Shown here in pieces: positions 1-8,701 of a DNA stretch of 64,000 nucleotides (the stretch's first letter is position 1; each line of letters starts with the position of its first letter). Origin of the DNA: JAWKTV01 sp041398905 (lineage in GTDB: Bacteria; Planctomycetota; Planctomycetia; Planctomycetales; Planctomycetaceae); contig JAWKTV010000010.1 of assembly GCA_041398905.1 (NCBI GenBank), positions 1-64,000 on the forward strand. The letters are read 5' to 3'. The position numbers and the translations under genes were made by a program. The notes under the pieces were generated by a model, which was given only the letters and a program-made list of their open reading frames with translations, did no database searches and was not told the DNA's origin.

Positions 1-1
1 C

Positions 2-433
2 ATTCATCCCCTCGGGCACGACGAAGCCTTTGGGGGCGTCCCGGCCTGGAAAACCCGCGAGCAGATCCGGATCAGCCACGTCAACCAGATCAAGACGATC
101 GTCGAGCAACTCCAACTGGTCCCCGAAGGTAACGGGACGATGTTCGACAACACGATGATCATGTACTTCCCCGAGAACGGCGAAACACACCACGGCGTCG
201 GGACCGAGTCACCGTTCCTGGTGATGGCGGGCAACAACTGCAACCTCGATATCTCGGGCCGCTACATTCGTCTCCCGTTCCTCGGCACAGAGGGTCACAA
301 AACCCTGGGCAACTGGTACACAACGCTCCTGAACGCCCACGGCAACCCGATCGAACACTACGGAGACCTCGACCCGGAGATGTCCCGCAAGAAGCTCCCC
401 CAAACCGGCCCCATCCGGCAGTTGATGAGCTGA
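2..433 (+). CDS. DUF1552 family protein, C-terminal part (start lies outside the window)
   Basis: Reading frame open from the left edge to the TGA at 431-433, giving about 143 residues with no start inside the window. The segment contains the pattern seen at the end of DUF1552 proteins: a block reading DNTMIMYFPENGETHHG, then a glycine-rich stretch near SPFLVMAGNN, and a terminal GNWYTTLLNAHG motif. The same family occurs intact at 22290-23633. Members are Tat-exported planctomycete proteins of unknown biochemical role, normally encoded next to DUF1592/DUF1588 heme proteins, so the partner probably lies to the left. The internal ATG at 140 is not a start because the homology extends upstream of it. 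Confidence 0.8.
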   Translation: MHPLGHDEAFGGVPAWKTREQIRISHVNQIKTIVEQLQLVPEGNGTMFDNTMIMYFPENGETHHGVGTESPFLVMAGNNCNLDISGRYIRLPFLGTEGHKTLGNWYTTLLNAHGNPIEHYGDLDPEMSRKKLPQTGPIRQLMS

Positions 434-736
434 ACAGCCCGCTGAAAGACTCGCAGGACGCACTTCCCGTCCGTCCCGGGGGTCTCGAAGCCTCGCGGTC
501 TCTTGCCGCGAAGCATCGGCAGCAGGCACCTGACACGTCCTTCAAGGAGCTGTCAGGGGTTACATGCACCGAGGTTGGCATCTTTCATCAACGCGCCCCA
601 GCCGCTGTCCGAGGTGCGGCAACCTCGCGCCTGTGCGTTGAACGTCCCCGCCCCACCATCCGAAGGCAGCCACCGGGATTCCGACTCAGCGCAACCCCTG
701 TTGACCCTTTCTTCTCGGCGGGCATAGACTTCCAGC
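434..736. other. Intergenic region, no gene seen
   Basis: About 300 bases between the DUF1552 gene and the VWA gene. The open frames in it read as arginine/serine/proline-rich out-of-frame translations without domains. I see no RNA gene, no strong hairpin and no clear promoter. It probably holds the promoter of the VWA-lspA-exbBD run. Confidence 0.4.
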
Positions 737-1777
737 ATGGCCCGATCGTCGCCCACCATCGCCCTTCCCGACTGGCTGCGCCCGCATTTGCAGTGGATTA
801 CACTGCCGAGTTGGCTGCTTTCGGTGCTGTTGCACGGGATGACACTCGCGATCTTGTTGGTCGTCTCGCGGATGCCCGGCTGCCAACCCGACATGGCGGG
901 CGAGAATGGTGCGGAATTGCGAGCGATCGGCCTGTACGTCCGGCCTGATCCCCCCTCGGACCGACCGCCGAGCGACAGCGAGTCTGAGTCGGACACCACC
1001 GAAGTAGCGACCACCCCGAGCGAGTTGCCCTCCACAGTCCCCACGCCTGAGGCCGTCCCGCGTTCGGCCCCCGTCCCGCTCAACCTTCCCAGCCGTGAGT
1101 CCCTGCCGATCCTCGGCGCGGGAGGGCCACCCCGCGCGGTCGCCGGCCTCGACCAGCTTCTCAGCCCCGCGCGGCCGATCGGCGGCGGCAGTCCGGCGGC
1201 GGCCGCTGGAGGAGGCGGCACCACTTCCCTGTTCGGCATTCAGGACAGCGGCAGGACCTTCGTGTATCTCATCGACTCGTCGTCCAGCATGGACAACTAC
1301 GGCGCGATGCGGGTCGCCAAGGCCGAACTGCAGGCGAGCCTCGAACGACTCACCCCCGAGCAGCAGTTCCAGGTCATCTTCAGTAGCTCACAGCAGATTC
1401 ATCCCCTCGATCCGGGGCGGTTCGACATGTTCTTCGGCACCGACTCGCAGCGGATCGAAGCCCGTTTGCAGATCGCCGCCGTCACTGCCGATGGAGGAAC
1501 CGACCACAATGCCGCACTCGACGCCGCGCTCGCCTTGAACGCCGACGTCATCTTCTATCTGACCGACGCCGGAGAACCTCCACTGCTGGCCGGCGATCTG
1601 GCCCGCATCAAGCAACGCAACGGCGGCAACTCCCGCATCCACTGCATCGAGTTCGGTCAGGGAGACCCCTTGACCAACGCCAGTGGTCAACCCGTCCCGA
1701 ACTTTCTCACCCGACTCGCTGAACAGAATAATGGCCGATACACCTACCGGAACGTCCGCACCTTTGGCGGTCGCTGA
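737..1777 (+). CDS. VWA-domain protein with TonB-like N-terminal membrane anchor
   Basis: A 346-residue protein. Residues 24-44 form one membrane helix that contains S29-x3-H33 (LLSVLLHG), the same pattern as the S16-x3-H20 motif in the TonB anchor that engages ExbB/ExbD. Residues 68-130 are rich in Pro, Ser and acidic residues, a periplasmic spacer. From about residue 173 there is a von Willebrand factor A fold with MIDAS residues D180-x-S182-x-S184 (TFVYLIDSSSSM), a GGTDHN threonine loop and a LTDAGE aspartate loop, so metal-dependent ligand binding is plausible. It heads a run with lspA, a TPR-like gene, exbB and exbD; lspA starts inside its last 47 bases. The ligand is unknown. Fold calls are firm; the TonB-like coupling is inference. 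Confidence 0.8.
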   Translation: MARSSPTIALPDWLRPHLQWITLPSWLLSVLLHGMTLAILLVVSRMPGCQPDMAGENGAELRAIGLYVRPDPPSDRPPSDSESESDTTEVATTPSELPSTVPTPEAVPRSAPVPLNLPSRESLPILGAGGPPRAVAGLDQLLSPARPIGGGSPAAAAGGGGTTSLFGIQDSGRTFVYLIDSSSSMDNYGAMRVAKAELQASLERLTPEQQFQVIFSSSQQIHPLDPGRFDMFFGTDSQRIEARLQIAAVTADGGTDHNAALDAALALNADVIFYLTDAGEPPLLAGDLARIKQRNGGNSRIHCIEFGQGDPLTNASGQPVPNFLTRLAEQNNGRYTYRNVRTFGGR

Positions 1778-2390
1778 GTCCGCCGCCGCGGCCAACGACG
1801 ACGCTCCGGCCGCGATCGCGACGTGCGCACAGGGCTGTACGCTCCGGCGGGTCGTCTGGCTGGCGACGTTGTCGCTCGTCATCGTCGCGGTCGACCAGGC
1901 CTCCAAGGTCTACGCGATGAATTACCTCCAGCCAACGGCCTCACAGCCGCTGTTCTATCTCGGTGGCATTCTTCGCATTCAGTACGCTGAAAACCCCGGC
2001 GCGTTTCTCAGCCTGATGGGGGATTGGTCGCCCGCCGCCCGCTTCTGGGTGCTGACGGTCGTCAATGGCGCGATCCTCGGCGGACTCGCGGTCTACCTCG
2101 CCTTGTTCCCCGCCCATTCGCGGTGGCAATGGACCGCACTCGCCCTCATTCTCGCGGGCGGCGTCGGCAACCTGATTGACCGGATGCGGTTCGACGGCCG
2201 GGTCATCGACTTCTTCCTGCTGAGCAGCGGACCGATTCCGATCCCATACTTCGGCAACGTCCAGACCGGCATCTTCAACGTCGCCGACATCGCGATCACC
2301 GCCGGATTCATCATGCTGCTGCCAATGCTGCTGCTGCCCGAGAGAAGCGCGCCGGCATCAACTGCGCGGCAGGTCGCCAAGGGGGTGTGA
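1731..2390 (+). CDS. lspA: Lipoprotein signal peptidase (signal peptidase II)
   Basis: A 219-residue integral membrane aspartic protease that removes signal peptides from prolipoproteins at the inner membrane. Four hydrophobic segments are visible after a cytoplasmic N-terminal extension of about 35 residues. Family signatures are present: AVDQASK in helix 1, AENPGAFLSL, the catalytic GGVGNLIDR motif with its Asp, GRVIDFF, and the second catalytic Asp in FNVADIAI. The start at 1731 (MADTPTG) was chosen over an upstream start at 1683 because it overlaps the VWA gene less; the true start could also lie further in, since LspA usually lacks such a long N-terminus. Two small lipoproteins elsewhere in the window (18.5-19.2 kb) would be substrates. 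Confidence 0.93.
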   Translation: MADTPTGTSAPLAVAESAAAANDDAPAAIATCAQGCTLRRVVWLATLSLVIVAVDQASKVYAMNYLQPTASQPLFYLGGILRIQYAENPGAFLSLMGDWSPAARFWVLTVVNGAILGGLAVYLALFPAHSRWQWTALALILAGGVGNLIDRMRFDGRVIDFFLLSSGPIPIPYFGNVQTGIFNVADIAITAGFIMLLPMLLLPERSAPASTARQVAKGV

Positions 2391-3520
2391 TGCACCGGTT
2401 CCTCCGCTCCGGCGATCCGGCAGACGCCGCTCGTTCCACGGTTGATGGTCGACGAGCCGGTCCGCCTCAACGCCACGGCTCCCCGACGGACCGGTGCTGT
2501 ACGGCGCGTTGGACGGTGCGGGTGCTCGTGGTGCTGTTCTCTGTCACGCTCACTCACGCCGACGACCGGGTCACGCTGCGCCCCCCCGACTCCGCCGGCC
2601 TGATTGTCGAAATCGGCGTTGTCGCCGATTACAACGACGTCTCACTGATCCTCAAAGGCGGTGCCCGGCCGCGGACGTTCGCCTCCGAGAACGTCGTCGC
2701 GGTCGAGACCGTCCGCTCCGCGTCTCATCAGCGGGGGCTTGAGCAATTCGCCGCGGGCGACATCACCGCGGCCGCCGCCAGCTTCGCCGACGCAACTGAA
2801 ACGGAAGGTCGCGCGTGGGTGCGGCGCGAACTGCTCGCGTGGCTCGTTCGTTGTGCGTATCGTCAAGGTGACCAGCTCGCAGCCGCGTCCCGGTTCGTCG
2901 AGTTGACGATCAGCGATCCTCAACATCGCTTCTGGTCGCTCGCGCCTCTCGGCTGGGATCGGCAGGCCAGCTCTCCGCAGTTGTTCGCCGCCGCCCGCCA
3001 GTGGCTGGTGCAGCCCAACGAAGGGTCCCAGTTAGTGGGTGCCGCCCTGCTGCTCAACGATCCTGCGAGCCGTCCGGAGGCGCTCAAGCAGATCAACCAG
3101 CTCGCGCGCGGAAACGACCGCTACATCGCTCCGCTGGCGCGTGCCCTGCAGTGGCGGGCCGGGCTGGCGACCGCCGATCCCAGCGACGAAGAACTGTACC
3201 GCTGGCGTCGCGAGATCGAGCGGATGCCGGAGTCGATTCGCGCCGGCCCCTGGTACACTCTGGGTCAGGCCCACGCTCGTCGCCGCGATGGTGCGGAATC
3301 GGTCAGTGCCTACTTGAAAGTCCTGATCGCCCATGCGGACAACGAGGAACTCGCCGCCCGCAGCGGGGTCGAAGCGGCCCTCGCGCTGCGGAGCCTCAAT
3401 CGCGAGGCCGATGCCGACACGATTCTGCGGGAAGTCGTCGAGCGATTCCCCAACGCCTCCGCGACCAGCGAAGCCCGAACCCCTATTTCCCCGCCCCCGC
3501 ACAGTGGACCAGCCGGCTGA
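2390..3520 (+). CDS. Exported TPR-like protein in the exbBD run
   Basis: The start ATG shares its A with the lspA stop (TGATG), indicating translational coupling. The protein is about 376 residues. A hydrophobic stretch near residues 44-56 (VRVLVVLFSVTL) looks like a signal peptide, so an internal GTG at 2516 may be the real start. The rest is helical and Ala/Leu-rich. Repeats such as GLEQFAAGDITAAAASFADA and a later GPWYTLGQAHARR segment with READADTILREVVERFPNA resemble tetratricopeptide repeats. No enzyme motif is seen. Position between lspA and exbB suggests a periplasmic scaffold for the VWA/ExbBD apparatus; this is inference. Confidence 0.6.
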   Translation: MHRFLRSGDPADAARSTVDGRRAGPPQRHGSPTDRCCTARWTVRVLVVLFSVTLTHADDRVTLRPPDSAGLIVEIGVVADYNDVSLILKGGARPRTFASENVVAVETVRSASHQRGLEQFAAGDITAAAASFADATETEGRAWVRRELLAWLVRCAYRQGDQLAAASRFVELTISDPQHRFWSLAPLGWDRQASSPQLFAAARQWLVQPNEGSQLVGAALLLNDPASRPEALKQINQLARGNDRYIAPLARALQWRAGLATADPSDEELYRWRREIERMPESIRAGPWYTLGQAHARRRDGAESVSAYLKVLIAHADNEELAARSGVEAALALRSLNREADADTILREVVERFPNASATSEARTPISPPPHSGPAG

Positions 3521-3570
3521 TTGCCGCCAGAATTCGACTTTCAACTCTCACGCGCGACGGAGCCTGGCGG

Positions 3571-4395
3571 ATGAGGACACTTGGGCGGCGATGGATCGTT
3601 CGGACGGGCCTGCTCGCCATCGCACTGCTGACGGCCCCTTCCCTGCTTGCCGCCGACACCGAGCCGCTGCTCACCGACAACGGTGTCAACGTGGGTGGGC
3701 TGCTGCGGGCGGGAGGCGTGATCGGCTACATCATCCTCGCGCTCAGCGTGGCGATGGTCGCGCTCATTGTCGAGCACCTGCTCAGCATTCGCCGTGGGTC
3801 GCTAATGCCGCCCGGAATGGCCGACGAGGCGAGACAGACCGTCGAAGGAGGACAGCTCCAGCAGGCGCTGCAGCTCTGCCGCAGCCGCCCCAGCTTTCTG
3901 GGTCATGTCGTCGCCGCTGGCTTGCAGGAAGCCGCGATCGGACCGGAGGCGATCGAAAAGGGCATGGAAGACGCCGCGGCTGAGCAGGCGGCCCGATTGA
4001 TGCGGAAGATCGAGTACCTGTCCGTCATCGGCACGCTCGCTCCGATGCTGGGGCTGATGGGGACCGTGTGGGGCATGATTCAGGCCTTCGGCGAGTTCGC
4101 CGAGAAGGCCAACCCGCAGGTCGCCGAGTTCGCGCCCGGTATCTCGAACGCGCTGGTCACCACGCTGATGGGACTGTGTGTCGCCGTGCCCGCGCTCGCG
4201 TTCTTCGCCATCTTCCGCAACCGGATTGACGAGTTCGTCGCCGAGGCTTCATTGCAGGCGGAGCATGTGCTCGCACCGGTCCGTCGAGCCGTCCGACAGA
4301 AACGGGACCGCACCAGGGATGGCCGACCGGGTGTGAGCGATCCGCAGCCGGAACGCCAGCCGCCGCCACCCGTCGTCCGGGAGCGGGACGCATGA
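3571..4395 (+). CDS. exbB: MotA/TolQ/ExbB family proton channel protein
   Basis: A 274-residue inner membrane protein that with ExbD forms a proton-driven motor. The start at 3571 (MRTLGRRW) places a cleavable signal peptide (residues 1-22, ending at LLAA) ahead of the first membrane helix (GGVIGYIILALSVAMVALIVEHL). A cytoplasmic helical loop follows, and then the two conserved helices of the family: IGTLAPMLGLMGTVWGMI and ISNALVTTLMGLCVAVPALAFF. The C-terminus is basic and proline-rich. ExbD overlaps by four bases (ATGA). The protein is longer than E. coli ExbB, as is usual for signal-peptide-bearing bacterial homologs. The gene upstream with a TonB-like anchor is its probable partner. Confidence 0.92.
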   Translation: MRTLGRRWIVRTGLLAIALLTAPSLLAADTEPLLTDNGVNVGGLLRAGGVIGYIILALSVAMVALIVEHLLSIRRGSLMPPGMADEARQTVEGGQLQQALQLCRSRPSFLGHVVAAGLQEAAIGPEAIEKGMEDAAAEQAARLMRKIEYLSVIGTLAPMLGLMGTVWGMIQAFGEFAEKANPQVAEFAPGISNALVTTLMGLCVAVPALAFFAIFRNRIDEFVAEASLQAEHVLAPVRRAVRQKRDRTRDGRPGVSDPQPERQPPPPVVRERDA

Positions 4396-4805
4396 GAGCA
4401 CCGCTCCGACGACGCGAGCAAGGTCTGCGGTTCAACATCACGCCGCTGATCGACATCGTGTTCCTGCTCGTCATCTTCTTTCTGGTCGCGACGCACTTCG
4501 TCAGCAACGAAGCCCGTGAGCCGGTCAGCCTGCCGCTGGCGAGCCTGACGAGCGAAGAGCCGCCCGCGCTGCGCAGGCTGGTGATCACCGTGCAGGCCGA
4601 TGGCACGCTGCTCTCCGGCGGCCGCGCGCTCCCGGCGGCCGGAGTCGCCGAGCTGATCGCCGCCGATGCCGCCCTGGGCACGACCGACTACGAAGTCCAC
4701 ATCCGCGCCGACCGCACGGCCGACTTCACCCAGGTCGAACCGATCCTCCGCGCCTGCGCGCAATCCGGCGTCACGCAGATCAAGGTCAGCAAGCTCGATC
4801 GGTAG
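4392..4805 (+). CDS. exbD: ExbD/TolR family biopolymer transport protein
   Basis: A 137-residue protein overlapping exbB by four bases. A short basic cytoplasmic N-terminus is followed by a single helix containing the essential membrane Asp (FNITPLIDIVFLLVIFFL). The periplasmic part (VITVQADGTLLSGGR, then DYEVHIRADRTADFTQVEPIL) matches the ExbD periplasmic fold. It completes the motor with ExbB. Nothing is missing or truncated. Confidence 0.93.
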   Translation: MRAPLRRREQGLRFNITPLIDIVFLLVIFFLVATHFVSNEAREPVSLPLASLTSEEPPALRRLVITVQADGTLLSGGRALPAAGVAELIAADAALGTTDYEVHIRADRTADFTQVEPILRACAQSGVTQIKVSKLDR

Positions 4806-4938
4806 CACGTCGCCGCGATCCACGCCGCCGCGCAGCTTGAACGCTCGCGGCCTGTATGCGCTGTCGAGATTGCCGACCGCAGGGTCGACGCTTGCACCGG
4901 AGCCGCGCGGAAACCATCCGCGGACCAGGAAACTCCTC

Positions 4939-4981
4939 TTGACGCCATCACGTTTACGCTTGTAAACGGTTACACCTGTAA
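4939..4981 (+). promoter_or_regulatory. Promoter with BlaI-type double operator
   Basis: Two palindromes lie 21-49 bases ahead of blaI: TTTAC-N4-GTAAA at 4953-4966 and TTACA-N2-TGTAA at 4970-4981. The second matches the TACA-N2-TGTA core bound by BlaI/MecI repressors. A -35-like TTGACG at 4939-4944 and a -10-like TGTAAA at 4961-4966 are separated by 16 bases, so the first palindrome covers the -10. This would make blaI-blaR1 self-repressed. The palindromes are plain in the sequence; binding is inferred. Confidence 0.65.
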
Positions 4982-5001
4982 TCACACAAAGGTGCATCAG
5001 C

Positions 5002-5379
5002 ATGGCGAACGTCTCGATCTCGGATGCGGAGTGGCAGGTGATGCATGTCATCTGGGATGCGCAGCCGCTCACGGCACAGGAGGTCGTGGCGACCTTGCGG
5101 CAGTCGCATGACTGGGCGACCGCCACGATCAAAACCATGCTGCATCGCCTCGTCCGCAAAGGCGTGCTGACCTACTCGCAGGATGGCAACCGGTACGTCT
5201 ACCGAGCCCGCGCCCGTCGTGCTGACTGCGTGAAGCTGGCGGGTCGCTCATTCCTGCAAAGAGTATTCGGCGGCGAGTCGTCGGAACTCGTCGCCCACTT
5301 TCTCAAAACATCACGGCTGTCGGCCGAAGAGATCGACCGGCTCCGCAACATCCTCGATGAGCAGGAGGCTCAATCATGA
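5002..5379 (+). CDS. blaI: BlaI/MecI-type transcriptional repressor
   Basis: A 125-residue winged-helix protein. The N-terminus (VSISDAEWQVMHVIWD) and the recognition helix region (WATATIKTMLHRLVRKGVLTY) are typical of BlaI/MecI/CopY repressors, followed by a wing and a C-terminal dimerisation helix. These repressors bind as dimers to operators such as the palindromes just upstream and are released when the paired BlaR1-like protease cuts them. It overlaps blaR1 by four bases. In planctomycetes such pairs are common and are not always tied to beta-lactamase; no beta-lactamase gene is in this window. Confidence 0.93.
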   Translation: MANVSISDAEWQVMHVIWDAQPLTAQEVVATLRQSHDWATATIKTMLHRLVRKGVLTYSQDGNRYVYRARARRADCVKLAGRSFLQRVFGGESSELVAHFLKTSRLSAEEIDRLRNILDEQEAQS

Positions 5380-7595
5380 TCACATGGAACGACTTCCTGA
5401 CCTTTTGGCACGAGCCGAACTACTGGTTCGAGGTTGGCCGCCTTGGTCTCGAAGGTGCTTTCAGGCTGGGCATCGGTGCCGGATTGCTCGCGGCTGTGGT
5501 GCTGCTGGTCAACCTGCTGGCCCGCCGCTGGCTGACGGCTTCGCAGATGACGCTGCTATGGGGACTGGTGCTGGTGCGACTGGCGGTGCCAATGCCGCTC
5601 GTACCTCAGAGTTCGCTCAGCTTGTGGGGAGCAGTGCTGGACTGGAGCGAAGGTGAAACCGCGTCGGACTCGGGTCAGGCCTATCACGTCGTCTCCGCCG
5701 CGTCGCCGCATTCGATCGAGGTCTGGTCGACCGATATTGCGGCTCGCGCGCCGCATGGCGACGAGACTGCGCCGCCCGCTGCGACAGACTGGTGGGAGAT
5801 CGCTGAGATCGCACTCCCCTGTCTATGGCTGATGGCGTGGCTGGCAGTGCCCGCATGGACGCTGCTGCGACACTGGAGGTTCCGGCGACAGGTTCACTCT
5901 CAGTTGATCGCGGTCGAGTCGCGAGTCGACAGTCTGTGGCGGGAGTGTTGCGGGTGGGCGAACTGGTCGACGGCGACTCCGCTACTGATGTCTCGCGGCA
6001 TCGCTCAGCCAGCGGTGACGGGCGTCTGGCGACCCTGCCTGCTGCTACCGGACTCTGCCGCGAACTGGAGCGACAACCAACTTCGCATGGTGATGCTGCA
6101 CGAACTGTCGCACTTGAAACGGCGAGACGTGCTCGTCAACTGGCTGCTGGTGCTGGTCCGCGCGGCGCAATGGTGGAATCCCGTCTATTGGCTCGCGGCG
6201 AGTCGCTTTCGACAGCTACGCGAGCAGGCGTGCGATGCATTCGCGCTGCGGCACATGTCGGAAACGTCCTCGGCCGACTACGGGCGGCTGCTGTTGGAAG
6301 TCGCCGCGTCCACGCACATACAGGGTTGGAAGCTCACGCTACCGGCATCGCTGGTCGGGCTGTTTCGCAGTCGCCTGGGACGAAGCGATCTTGATCGCCG
6401 GCTGCGGGCACTCTCGTCCGCGAAGACAGTTCTTCCCCGCTGGCAACGCTGGGGCTTCATCGCCCTGGCAGTCGTCGCGGGCGTCTGCGGACTGACGAAT
6501 CCGCGGATGGAGGCGGCGCAGCGGAACGAACCGATCGAATGGATTCCCGACGTGTTGTCACAGACAGGCGAGTGGACCTTCGGTCGCGCTCCCGATCTCT
6601 CACCGGTCGAAGTCCGTCGGTATCCCGTGGGCGGGCTGCTTGATAAATGGTCGGCTGAGGCTGGCGGCCGGGAACTGGCCGAGATCGAGATCGGTACGCT
6701 GCTGCAGATGATGTTGGCCGCGCCTGTCGAGGCGTTACTGGACGAGCCGCTTCAGCCAATTGAACCGATCGGTCCCCCGCATCACGAGCGGGTACGGTTC
6801 GATGGCGGAGAGGTCGAGGTCCTCGCGACTCAGGCAACCCATCAGGAGATTCCCCGGCTGCTTCAATTGTGGGAAGAGCATGGGCTGCAGCAGATCACCA
6901 TCGAGTGCCGGCTGATCTGGGCGAGCCACGATCTGCTCGATGCGATCGACCTTGATTGGGACCACCTTTCGGCGGAACTCGACGAGTCGACACCCGTGTC
7001 GGCCGAGTGGTCTGACAAAGCGGTCAACACCCTCAAGGCCTCGTCACGCGTCGACAACTATCTGCCGGTCGCGGTCAAGACCCTCACCGACGCGCAGGTC
7101 CGGCAACTGATTCAGAAGGGCCAGGAGGACACCCGCTCGAACATCTTCTTCGCCCCGAAGGTGACGCTGTTCAACGGACAGGCGGGGCAGATTTTCAGCG
7201 GCGTGCAGCGACCGTTCGTGGTGGGACTTGAACCGACCACCGGGACCGGAGTTCAGCCGGTCCTGGAGATCGTAACGGAAGGGACCACCGTGGGCCTGCG
7301 GGCCGTGGCCCACAAGGATTCGGACGTGGTCCAAATCGATTCCACCATCGAAATGCAATCCATTGAAGAAGTCCGCGTGGTGAAGATTCGGATGGCGGGC
7401 GAAGAACGGGCGATTCAGGTGCCTCGCACCCGTCGCGATCGCATTTCGACGGCCGGCGTCCTGCGACTCGGTGAGTCCCGGCTGCTCGGCTGCGTGCATG
7501 GCGATGACCGCGCCGGGTTCTTCTATGTGCTGCTGACGCCGCGGCTGATTGACGACGGCAACGCAGGTGACATTAATCCCGTCGCCACACCATGA
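5376..7595 (+). CDS. BlaR1-type M56 membrane metallopeptidase with secretin-like C-terminal domain
   Basis: A 739-residue protein, partner of BlaI. Residues 1-380 are the M56 part: membrane helices near 30-50, 55-75 and 145-165, the zinc motif HELSH at 242-246, the third ligand region EQACDAFA around 283-290, and a final helix near 360-375. Instead of the penicillin-binding domain of classical BlaR1, residues about 390-739 form a periplasmic region. Within it, VEVLATQATHQEIPRLLQLWEEHG and a block around IFFAPKVTLFNGQAGQIFSG resemble the repeat and core motifs of secretin-type proteins (type II/III secretion). The stimulus it senses is therefore unlikely to be a beta-lactam. The domain boundary is approximate. 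Confidence 0.8.
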   Translation: MITWNDFLTFWHEPNYWFEVGRLGLEGAFRLGIGAGLLAAVVLLVNLLARRWLTASQMTLLWGLVLVRLAVPMPLVPQSSLSLWGAVLDWSEGETASDSGQAYHVVSAASPHSIEVWSTDIAARAPHGDETAPPAATDWWEIAEIALPCLWLMAWLAVPAWTLLRHWRFRRQVHSQLIAVESRVDSLWRECCGWANWSTATPLLMSRGIAQPAVTGVWRPCLLLPDSAANWSDNQLRMVMLHELSHLKRRDVLVNWLLVLVRAAQWWNPVYWLAASRFRQLREQACDAFALRHMSETSSADYGRLLLEVAASTHIQGWKLTLPASLVGLFRSRLGRSDLDRRLRALSSAKTVLPRWQRWGFIALAVVAGVCGLTNPRMEAAQRNEPIEWIPDVLSQTGEWTFGRAPDLSPVEVRRYPVGGLLDKWSAEAGGRELAEIEIGTLLQMMLAAPVEALLDEPLQPIEPIGPPHHERVRFDGGEVEVLATQATHQEIPRLLQLWEEHGLQQITIECRLIWASHDLLDAIDLDWDHLSAELDESTPVSAEWSDKAVNTLKASSRVDNYLPVAVKTLTDAQVRQLIQKGQEDTRSNIFFAPKVTLFNGQAGQIFSGVQRPFVVGLEPTTGTGVQPVLEIVTEGTTVGLRAVAHKDSDVVQIDSTIEMQSIEEVRVVKIRMAGEERAIQVPRTRRDRISTAGVLRLGESRLLGCVHGDDRAGFFYVLLTPRLIDDGNAGDINPVATP

Positions 7596-7625
7596 TTCGA
7601 TGTCGGCCGCCCACCGCTTTCCCTG

Positions 7626-8615
7626 TCACTCCATGGCGGCGCGGCGTTCCTGCCGCCAGCCGTTGGCGAAGTAGAGGGTCCAGAGCGCTCCGGTAACCGC
7701 CGCGAAGCCGAGCCGCGCGCTGGTGGACAACTCGCTCTGGCGGAGGTAGCTCTCGATAATCGCGGCGATGAACAGCATCACCGCCACGCCGACGGCGGTC
7801 TTCGCGAGTTCGCCTCCGGCACGGCGGAGGCTCTCTTCCCGTGAAAGGTCGCCGGGCGTCAGCAGCGCCTGGCCGAGCATCAGGCCGGCTCCGCCGGAGA
7901 GGATGATCGCACCAATCTCGGGAATGCCGTGCGGCAGGATCCACGCCCACATTTCGCGCATCAGCTCCGGCGATTGGCTGTGCATCGAGGCGAATTGACC
8001 AAGCACGAGACCGTTGGAGACGAGAATCAGCACGGTCGGAATGCCGGCGAGCACACCAGTCGCCATCGCGAGCAGGCCGACCTTGAGGTTGTTCTGGAAC
8101 AGGAAGGAAGCGAAGAAAAACAGCTCGCCATGACCGCTGTCGCGTCCATCCCGCAGGATATCTTGCAGTTGCTCGGGACTGGAACCGGGCGTTCGAACGT
8201 CCCCGGGAGTCGAGAGGGCGTACGCGGCTTGCAGATCATGAGTGCTGACGACGTACCCGAAGATCGCCGCGCTGAAAAACACAACTGTGCTCAGAAGATG
8301 GAGCTTCCAGTGCCGCACGACGCACCGGGCGAAGCCGACGGCGAAGAAGCCGAGCGCGCCGGCGATCATCGACTCGCGGGGGCTGACGTAAATCAGGCTG
8401 TGAGCGCGGGCCGTCAGGCTGTTCAGATAGTTGACGAGATCGGGATCGCGTGAGCGGGTGTTGGCACGGGCGAGGTGTACGGTCGCCTGTCGATAGAGTT
8501 CATCGAGCCGACACAGTTGCCGGGGGGACATCGTGACGAACGACTGCCGCGCCTTCGCGATCAACTGCTCGAGTTCGTTCCAGTCCTGCTGGTGCTTGGA
8601 GACGAGGTCCGACAT
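7626..8615 (-). CDS. Stage II sporulation protein M (SpoIIM/DUF95) family membrane protein
   Basis: A 329-residue protein with a cytoplasmic helical N-terminus (about 100 residues) followed by six or more hydrophobic segments. The family pattern is visible in FLFQNNLKVGLLAMATGVLAGIPT, the LPHGIPEIGAIILSGGAGL block and the late helix VGVAVMLFIAAIIESYLR. In endospore formers SpoIIM acts with SpoIID/P in peptidoglycan remodelling; planctomycetes do not sporulate and the role here is unknown. The usual companions in this phylum (RDD, MoxR ATPase, DUF58) are absent. It is convergent with blaR1, 30 bases away, and lies in the same direction as ispH. Confidence 0.85.
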   Translation of the reverse strand: MSDLVSKHQQDWNELEQLIAKARQSFVTMSPRQLCRLDELYRQATVHLARANTRSRDPDLVNYLNSLTARAHSLIYVSPRESMIAGALGFFAVGFARCVVRHWKLHLLSTVVFFSAAIFGYVVSTHDLQAAYALSTPGDVRTPGSSPEQLQDILRDGRDSGHGELFFFASFLFQNNLKVGLLAMATGVLAGIPTVLILVSNGLVLGQFASMHSQSPELMREMWAWILPHGIPEIGAIILSGGAGLMLGQALLTPGDLSREESLRRAGGELAKTAVGVAVMLFIAAIIESYLRQSELSTSARLGFAAVTGALWTLYFANGWRQERRAAME

Positions 8616-8701
8616 AGGAGAGCAAGGCGGGCAGACTGAGGACTGACGAGCTCAGGGAACGAAAGATCAACTTCACGGCCGGAACAAGGCGCGAAGCCGG
8701 C

